From contig DAOWKF010000025.1 in assembly GCA_030640045.1 (NCBI GenBank), positions 1 to 10,973 of the forward strand: a stretch of DNA of 10,973 bases. The letters are read 5' to 3'. The stretch is from Candidatus Omnitrophota bacterium. Lineage in GTDB: Bacteria > NPL-UPA2 > BS750m-G34. The notes beneath the pieces were generated by a model. That model was not told the origin of the DNA, did no database searches, and was given only the letters and a program-made list of their open reading frames with translations. Numbering within the stretch: the first letter of the stretch is position 1; every line of letters begins with the position of its first letter. Positions 6,524 to 10,973 of the stretch are shown here, one piece after another. Both the position numbers and the translations under genes were made by a program.

Positions 6524-7434
6524 GAAGCACCTCCGATATAATTGTTTAATTTTTCTGTCCATATTTTTTTATTATTGCCATCCGGTATTTTTGATATTTC
6601 AAGATGGTTTAGATTTATCTCAAACCGTTCATATTTATTTAACCCCAGCGGATTATAAGGTAACAATTCCACTTCTTCAAGGCTATTTAGCTCTCTGCGT
6701 ATCTCGGCAATTCCCTGAAAATGGTCATCTCTGTCGTTAAATCCGGGGATAATCGGGCAGCGCAGGCGTACTCTGGCGCCATTAGAAATTATATATCTAA
6801 GATTCTCAATAATCTTTTTATTTGAGACTCCCGTATATTTTTTATGCAGAACATCATTAGTTTCCTTAAAATCGTAAAGAAATAAATCAACGTACTGGAG
6901 AATTTCTGTAAATATTTTCTGCTCAGCCATTCCCGAAGTCTCAACGCAGCAGTTAAGACCTATCGATTTGGCTTTTTGTAGAAGCTCAACTAAAAAAGCA
7001 GGTTGGAACAAAGGTTCACCTCCAGAAACAGTCATGCCACCTCCTGAATTTTTATAGAAGGTTATATCTCTAAGGACTTCTTTTAAGGCATCGTCTGCAG
7101 ATACGTATTTGCCAGCGATACTTAAAGCTTTTCCAATACAGCTTTTGACGCAGGCACCGCAGCCAATACAATTTTTTCTATCAATTAGATGACCAGCGTC
7201 AGTAAAATTATGCACTTTATTTGCACATGTCCTTTGACAATTTCCACAACCTATGCATAAATTATTTTTAAGGCCTATTTCAGGACGTGGGCTAATGCCT
7301 TCCGGGTTATGACACCAGAGGCAGTTTAGAGGACATCCTTTAAAAAAAACTGTTGTCCTGATGTCTGGCCCGTCATGGACACAAAATCTTTGAATATCGA
7401 AAATAAGACCTTTGTTTTCTTTCTGTGAAAACAT
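6520..7434 (-). CDS. Glycyl-radical enzyme activating protein (radical SAM)
   Basis: This enzyme uses a [4Fe-4S] cluster and S-adenosylmethionine to abstract hydrogen from a glycine of its partner enzyme, installing the stable glycyl radical. In 304 residues it has the radical-SAM motif CPLNCLWC (Cys34, Cys38, Cys41) after the family signature DIQRFCVHDGPDIRTTVFFKG. Two ferredoxin-type Cys sets follow (60, 63, 66, 70 and 89, 92, 95, 99), then TVSGGEP, the SAM-binding GGE-type segment. The double-ferredoxin insert is typical of activases for dehydratase- and decarboxylase-type glycyl radical enzymes and is absent from classical pyruvate formate-lyase activase. It starts 17 nt after the glycyl radical enzyme stop codon with only a weak AAGG ribosome-binding site, and its stop overlaps the next gene by 4 nt. 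Confidence 0.96.
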   Translation of the reverse strand: MFSQKENKGLIFDIQRFCVHDGPDIRTTVFFKGCPLNCLWCHNPEGISPRPEIGLKNNLCIGCGNCQRTCANKVHNFTDAGHLIDRKNCIGCGACVKSCIGKALSIAGKYVSADDALKEVLRDITFYKNSGGGMTVSGGEPLFQPAFLVELLQKAKSIGLNCCVETSGMAEQKIFTEILQYVDLFLYDFKETNDVLHKKYTGVSNKKIIENLRYIISNGARVRLRCPIIPGFNDRDDHFQGIAEIRRELNSLEEVELLPYNPLGLNKYERFEINLNHLEISKIPDGNNKKIWTEKLNNYIGGAS

Positions 7435-7451
7435 ATATTTATCACTGGCCT

Positions 7452-9614
7452 TTAATTTGCTTTGTGAGCGGTTCTCAATATAATCTCAGCCTTAATTTTA
7501 TCATTTTGATTGATAAAATAATCAGTAAATCCCGCAACTCTTACAACAAGATCAGTATATTTTTTAGGTTCTTTTAGTGCTGCTTCGAGCATTTTTGTGT
7601 CCACCGCATTAACTTGTATTTGCTGACCTCCAAGTTCAAAGTAAGTTTTAAAAAGCGCTTTTAAATTGGAATTGCCATCAGGACCGGCAAAAGCACCACC
7701 GTCAATCCTGATATTTAAAATACAGGTGCCTAGCGCAGAGGCCTGAGGAATTGAAGCGGCTGATAATAGCAGAGCCGTTAATCCTTTGCTCTCAGTTTCG
7801 CTGACTGCTCCTATAGAATCAGACAAAGGTTCTGCTTTTAGTCTGCCATCGGGTGTGGCTTCAACATGTTTTCCTTGTCTTATATAACTCGTCCAGCCTA
7901 TAACTGCCGGTAGAAAATAGCCGTTCCCGCGCCAGCATCTGTATTTTTTAATTTCATCAAATACAAAACCCAAAAGGTCCTTAGCTAAATTATTTATTTC
8001 ATCATTATCATTTCCATATTTGTTAATCTGTTTTATTTGAATGTATTCTTTATCAAAATTCCTGAAATTATCATTCAACATTTTAAGCAATTGCGGCCGT
8101 GATATATTGAGTTTATTATCAAAAATCAGTTTTATTGTATGTAGTGAGTTAATGACATTAATCGCTCCAAATATATCGACTATGTCAAAATTATACCTGC
8201 ATCCGCCCGCGGAAAATCCTATAGCACGTTCAAGACAATCGTCAGTAAAAAGAGTATTGATTGGTAATGGGAAATATAAAGCGAAATGATGTTGCCATAA
8301 ATTTATCTGGGAGGTCATTTCTTTGACTGTTAGTCTAATATCATTTTTAAAAGATTTGTAAAACTCGCTAAAACTTTTCAAGTGTATAAAATAATTATTG
8401 ATGCTCTGGTTGAGGATATCGGGAAGATTATATGCTGTCCAGGTTGAATCTGTCATTGTTTTACCCTGGATAAGAGTTTCAGTGCATCCGCCGAAAGCTA
8501 AATCTGCAGTATCCTCATTTGTAACGCCTACTGTTTCTTTTAGTCCTTTTAAATAAAGTTCTTCATTTATTATGGCCGGATTGCCGCGCCCATTTTTAAG
8601 ATTTTCCATTGCAATATCCCAGAGTTTATCAGGCATGTCTTTCCGCACAAGCAAGCTAGTATTGGGCTGTTTAATCTTTCCTGAAAGTTTTATTAGCAGA
8701 CTGGTAAGTTCATTATAGACGGGTCTGCCATTTTCATCTGTTCCGCCTAGAGTCATATGCTTTACTCCCCCAAGATTATTTATATTGCTTAAAAATTCTT
8801 CAAGCAGCTGGTCAGCCTCATGGATAGATATTCTGCCTTCTTCGCAGTCTTTTTTAAAATAGGGATAAAGGTATTTATCTATTCTGCCAGGTTCAAAAGA
8901 GGTTAAACACATGGTGAATTGCGTAGCCAGCAGAGCCTGATAAAAAGTTCGCGCTGGCTTTACAGGGGACTGCTCCAGGGCTTTGATCAAATTATCAAGA
9001 ATAGGATCATCTTGCTTGTGTAACTTTATCTTTTTAAGATAACCGAGCAAACGGCGACAAAGAGCAATAATACTATCTATACACTCAAGCATTGCTTCAT
9101 AAAATACATCTTGTTCAAGTCCTTTTGCCTTTTTCTTCAGTCTAATAATACGTTTTTTGTAACCTTCAAATCCTTCAGCCAAAACACGCTGATAATTGGA
9201 AACCTTATGTACTCCACCGTGGCGGTAACGCATCGTGCAGGGCACAGAGGTAAAAACAGTCAAATCATTTATAATGCGCGTTATTATATGTTTATCAAAT
9301 TCGTCATCCAGTTCATTTGCAAATTTCCAGGCAGTTACCGGATTAAATCTATAATGACCAGTATAACTCACACCCATGCCTATTTTTTTTGGATCATCTG
9401 TGGGAAGAGCTGGATACCAACCAGCTCCAGGATAAACCCTCTTTTCTTGATATACAGGCAATATAGTATTTTCAAATATCAGTTTCGAGACCCTTGTAGC
9501 TCTACGCAAAAGAGGCTCGTTTTTATTAGAATAAAAGCAGGAGAGGGAATGCAGTCCATATTTAGCCAAAACTTTTGCTTCAGTACTCTGTTTTTCAACA
9601 GTACCTTCCTTCAT
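7452..9614 (-). CDS. Glycyl radical enzyme of unassigned substrate (PFL-like superfamily)
   Basis: The 720-residue product carries both superfamily hallmarks. The glycyl-radical loop is VRVAGFTDYF with Gly695, 25 residues before the C-terminal end, followed by the typical EIILRT. The active-site cysteine is Cys377 in AFGGCTE, with Glu379 two residues later. The Cys-x-Glu pattern is that of diol dehydratases, choline lyase and arylacetate decarboxylase; pyruvate formate-lyase has Cys-Cys instead. Other supporting blocks are GNPAIINEE, ATPDGRLKAEPLSDSIGA and GGQQIQVNAVD. Where relatives usually read GGARYN, this protein has GGCRYN, adding Cys472. The ATG at 9614 has GAGGAGG 8 nt upstream. The gene leads an operon with its activase and an aldo/keto reductase. 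No microcompartment genes are present. A dehydratase or lyase giving a carbonyl product is the best inference; the substrate is not identifiable. It should work only anaerobically. Confidence 0.93.
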   Translation of the reverse strand: MKEGTVEKQSTEAKVLAKYGLHSLSCFYSNKNEPLLRRATRVSKLIFENTILPVYQEKRVYPGAGWYPALPTDDPKKIGMGVSYTGHYRFNPVTAWKFANELDDEFDKHIITRIINDLTVFTSVPCTMRYRHGGVHKVSNYQRVLAEGFEGYKKRIIRLKKKAKGLEQDVFYEAMLECIDSIIALCRRLLGYLKKIKLHKQDDPILDNLIKALEQSPVKPARTFYQALLATQFTMCLTSFEPGRIDKYLYPYFKKDCEEGRISIHEADQLLEEFLSNINNLGGVKHMTLGGTDENGRPVYNELTSLLIKLSGKIKQPNTSLLVRKDMPDKLWDIAMENLKNGRGNPAIINEELYLKGLKETVGVTNEDTADLAFGGCTETLIQGKTMTDSTWTAYNLPDILNQSINNYFIHLKSFSEFYKSFKNDIRLTVKEMTSQINLWQHHFALYFPLPINTLFTDDCLERAIGFSAGGCRYNFDIVDIFGAINVINSLHTIKLIFDNKLNISRPQLLKMLNDNFRNFDKEYIQIKQINKYGNDNDEINNLAKDLLGFVFDEIKKYRCWRGNGYFLPAVIGWTSYIRQGKHVEATPDGRLKAEPLSDSIGAVSETESKGLTALLLSAASIPQASALGTCILNIRIDGGAFAGPDGNSNLKALFKTYFELGGQQIQVNAVDTKMLEAALKEPKKYTDLVVRVAGFTDYFINQNDKIKAEIILRTAHKAN

Positions 9615-9667
9615 AAAAGTATCCTCCTCTATTGAAATAAACCGGTCTTCAAGATGTCCTTACTAAA

Positions 9668-9696
9668 AGTATACATGGGGTTAACTAATTTGTGAA
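9668..9696 (-). promoter_or_regulatory. Promoter of the glycyl radical enzyme operon
   Basis: On the minus strand, TTCACA (9691-9696, five of six to consensus) is followed by a 17-bp spacer and TATACT (9668-9673). The predicted start near 9661 gives a leader of about 47 nt containing the GAGGAGG site. It diverges from the araC promoter with about 30 bp between the two -35 boxes, so one regulator could act on both. Confidence 0.65.
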
Positions 9697-9712
9697 TGGA
9701 CAATTTTTTAAA

Positions 9713-9727
9713 AAGATGGATTATCTT
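9713..9727. promoter_or_regulatory. Dyad in the divergent promoter region, candidate AraC-type operator
   Basis: AAGAT-GGATT-ATCTT is a 5+5 bp perfect dyad lying between the two divergent promoters and touching the araC -35 box at 9726. A second AAGATG occurs at 9651-9656, near the other promoter's start point. AraC proteins more often use direct repeats, so this could equally be a chance palindrome in AT-rich DNA. Confidence 0.3.
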
Positions 9728-9754
9728 GCTTTTTTGTTAATTTAATGGTATTAT
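9726..9754 (+). promoter_or_regulatory. Promoter of the araC-type gene, predicted near-leaderless
   Basis: TTGCTT (9726-9731) is followed by a 17-bp spacer and TATTAT (9749-9754). Nine bases separate the -10 box from the ATG at 9764, so the transcript should carry only about two or three nucleotides of leader. No Shine-Dalgarno sequence precedes the ATG. Confidence 0.6.
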
Positions 9755-9763
9755 TTGATATAT

Positions 9764-10624
9764 ATGAAACCGAAGAAACCATTATTGCAGGCGGTTAGAA
9801 TACCTGAAGATGTAATATCGCACTCAACAAATACAATCCTTGATATGCTTAGGATAAATTGGGCCGGGTATTTTTCTTTTGCTGAAAACCATTATGTTAA
9901 AAGGGAAACTTTTAACGAGTTTTTAATGTTCTATTGCGTTGACGGTCATGGATTCTTAAACATGTCTTCCAAAAATTGGCAGATAAAGGAAGGGGATGTG
10001 GCATTTTGTTTTAAAGGTTTAGAACATGAATATGGGGCTAACAGTAGTAATCCCTGGACAATCTATTGGGCGCACTTTGACGGTCAAGCAGTTTCGTCAT
10101 TTTTTAAAAATTTAGCCATTACCCCTGAAAAACCAGTAATTCATATCTCAAGAAAACTGCAGGTCATCTCTCTTTTTTCAGAAATATTAGACACACTGCG
10201 GTCAGGATATCATCCACAGAATCTCATACATTCTTCAGTTTGTTTTCAGCATATTTTAAGCGCGATGGCAGTAGATGTACAAAGTCACCACATTATAACA
10301 GGCAATATAACGGTAAACGATATTGTTGAATTCATGATAAAAAATATATACTTACCTTTGACTTTGGATGAAATGGCAAATTTTGCGAATATGTCAAAGT
10401 TTAATTTTAGCCGGGTTTTCCGTAACAATATTGGCTGCCCACCGATGAATTATTTCATCAGGTTAAAGATATTAAAAGCTTGTGAATTACTTAATACTAC
10501 AGATATGAGAATCAGAGAAGTTGCTTATAAATTAGGTTATGATGACGAGTATTACTTTTCAAAATTATTCAAAAAAATTATGGGAGTTTCCCCTATGTTA
10601 TATAAAAAGAGACAGGGCATATAA
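9764..10624 (+). CDS. AraC-family transcriptional regulator
   Basis: The 286-residue protein has the standard two-part layout: an N-terminal cupin-type ligand-binding domain (roughly residues 30-160, with WQIKEGDVAFCFKGLEHEYG typical of the sensor fold) and a C-terminal double helix-turn-helix. The first helix-turn-helix spans about residues 199-220 (LTLDEMANFANMSKFNFSRVF). The second spans about 249-270 (RIREVAYKLGYDDEYYFSKLF), followed by MGVSPMLYKK. Such proteins usually activate catabolic genes in response to sugars or related small molecules. It is transcribed divergently from the glycyl radical enzyme operon across a 149-bp gap, the classic position for a local activator. An upstream in-frame TTG at 9755 abuts the -10 box and would precede the predicted transcript start, so ATG 9764 is chosen. 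Confidence 0.94.
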   Translation: MKPKKPLLQAVRIPEDVISHSTNTILDMLRINWAGYFSFAENHYVKRETFNEFLMFYCVDGHGFLNMSSKNWQIKEGDVAFCFKGLEHEYGANSSNPWTIYWAHFDGQAVSSFFKNLAITPEKPVIHISRKLQVISLFSEILDTLRSGYHPQNLIHSSVCFQHILSAMAVDVQSHHIITGNITVNDIVEFMIKNIYLPLTLDEMANFANMSKFNFSRVFRNNIGCPPMNYFIRLKILKACELLNTTDMRIREVAYKLGYDDEYYFSKLFKKIMGVSPMLYKKRQGI

Positions 10625-10782
10625 GCTATGTGTTTGCCTCTATGCATCTTAAATATCTTGAAGTACCACATGCCCATAGCCCGCCATCTACAGGCCCTCC
10701 TGAATATCAGATTATCTACGAATCTGTATTCGATGATCTCACCATGCTGGAACAGGTGGAATTGCTGCAAGCTATGAAGTAA
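10606..10782 (+). pseudogene. Orphan open-frame fragment of unknown origin
   Basis: A plus-strand frame is open from just after a TAA at 10603-10605 to a TAA at 10780-10782. Its last 46 codons from ATG 10642 read MHLKYLEVPHAHSPPSTG and end in LEQVELLQAMK. The residue mix is protein-like, with an acidic amphipathic C-terminal end, but there is no good ribosome-binding site and the first part overlaps the end of araC. It may be the 3' end of a gene truncated by rearrangement beside the repeat arm. I do not recognise the family, and it could be chance. Confidence 0.3.
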
Positions 10783-10835
10783 TATTCTCAGCTGAATACC
10801 CCAGAGGTCTGTCTGGAGAAGGGCAATTTTCCTGG

Positions 10836-10854
10836 TTTTAAGGAGGTTTTTTAT
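10836..10854 (-). repeat. 19-bp CCTCCTTAAA-type repeat, right copy abutting the repeat arm
   Basis: This is the exact reverse complement of 5030-5048 and directly precedes the right repeat arm. Read on the plus strand it is TTTTAAGGAGG followed by a T-rich stretch. A short TCCT/AGGA stem with that T-run could also act as a weak terminator for rightward transcription from araC. Confidence 0.5.
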
Positions 10855-10973
10855 TTTTTTTCAGTGTCTAGATTGACAGAATTACTTTTGGGTAGTACAA
10901 TCTGTACTATAAGACAAGATCTGGCAGCAAAAAGTGTTATGTTAACTGTGTTTAAGAATCTAAATTCCTATCA
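10855..10973 (+). repeat. Right arm of a perfect 119-bp inverted repeat (cut by window end)
   Basis: Identical to the reverse complement of 5110-5228 over every base to the end of the window, so its full extent is unknown. Together the arms bracket the transposase remnant, the aldo/keto reductase, activase and glycyl radical enzyme genes, and araC. An ATG at 10939 opens a frame (MLTVFKNLNSY) that is still open at the edge; in the left copy the same frame stops after 14 codons. Confidence 0.9.
10873..10909 (+). promoter_or_regulatory. Outward promoter with dyad operator, right repeat arm
   Basis: TTGACA (10873-10878) is followed by a 17-bp spacer and TACAAT (10896-10901). The -10 box is embedded in the perfect dyad TAGTACA-ATC-TGTACTA (10893-10909). 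It reads rightwards out of the window, where it may drive a transposase or other gene not visible here. Confidence 0.65.

Noticed and set aside
7452..9614. Annotation as pyruvate formate-lyase
   Set aside because: The active site has a single Cys in GGCTE, not the adjacent Cys-Cys pair, and the activase carries the two ferredoxin motifs absent from the classical pyruvate formate-lyase activase.
9111..9635. Plus-strand open frame of 174 codons
   Set aside because: It lies opposite the 5' part of the GRE gene, whose family assignment is secure. It shows no recognisable protein features and no start signals.

Overview
The window is bacterial and splits into two unlike halves. The lineage cannot be fixed from the sequence. 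The left half encodes universal bacterial housekeeping genes of moderate G+C. The right half is visibly more AT-rich and looks acquired.

Positions 1-4815 hold one housekeeping block, all on the minus strand. In transcription order it is rpsO (ribosomal protein S15), pnp (polynucleotide phosphorylase), dut (dUTPase), uppP (undecaprenyl-diphosphatase), an intrinsic terminator, smpB and ssrA (tmRNA). rpsO-pnp-dut-uppP is a tight operon: gaps of 5 nt or less or small overlaps, a strong promoter upstream of rpsO and a hairpin terminator after uppP. smpB has its own consensus-like promoter placed so that the transcript should start at or next to the ATG, so it is probably leaderless. The tmRNA that SmpB serves follows directly and encodes the tag ANEELALATA. 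The C-terminal tail of Pnp is built from an 18-bp tandem repeat that overlaps the 5' side of dut and places several in-frame ATGs ahead of it.

Positions 4815-5530 are a non-coding and mobile-element scar. It contains a GC-rich palindrome cluster, short CCTCCTTAAA-type repeats, one arm of a perfect 119-bp inverted repeat (5110-5228) and the C-terminal remnant of an IS1634-like transposase.

Positions 5534-10624 are an accessory cassette. A minus-strand operon encodes a glycyl radical enzyme (GRE), its radical-SAM activase with two ferredoxin-type cluster motifs, and an IolS-like aldo/keto reductase. A divergent plus-strand AraC-family regulator lies upstream. The likely scheme is inference: the AraC protein senses a small molecule, probably a sugar or polyol. 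The activase installs the glycyl radical (Gly695). The GRE performs a C-O, C-C or similar cleavage under anaerobic conditions, and the reductase reduces the carbonyl product. The substrate is unknown. The enzyme has the Cys-x-Glu pattern of dehydratase- and decarboxylase-type GREs, not the Cys-Cys pair of pyruvate formate-lyase.

Positions 10625-10973 hold an orphan reading-frame fragment and the second arm of the inverted repeat, which runs into the window edge. Each arm carries an outward-facing promoter whose -10 box lies inside a 7+7 bp dyad. The cassette is therefore bracketed by identical, oppositely oriented sequences with built-in, possibly repressible, outward promoters.
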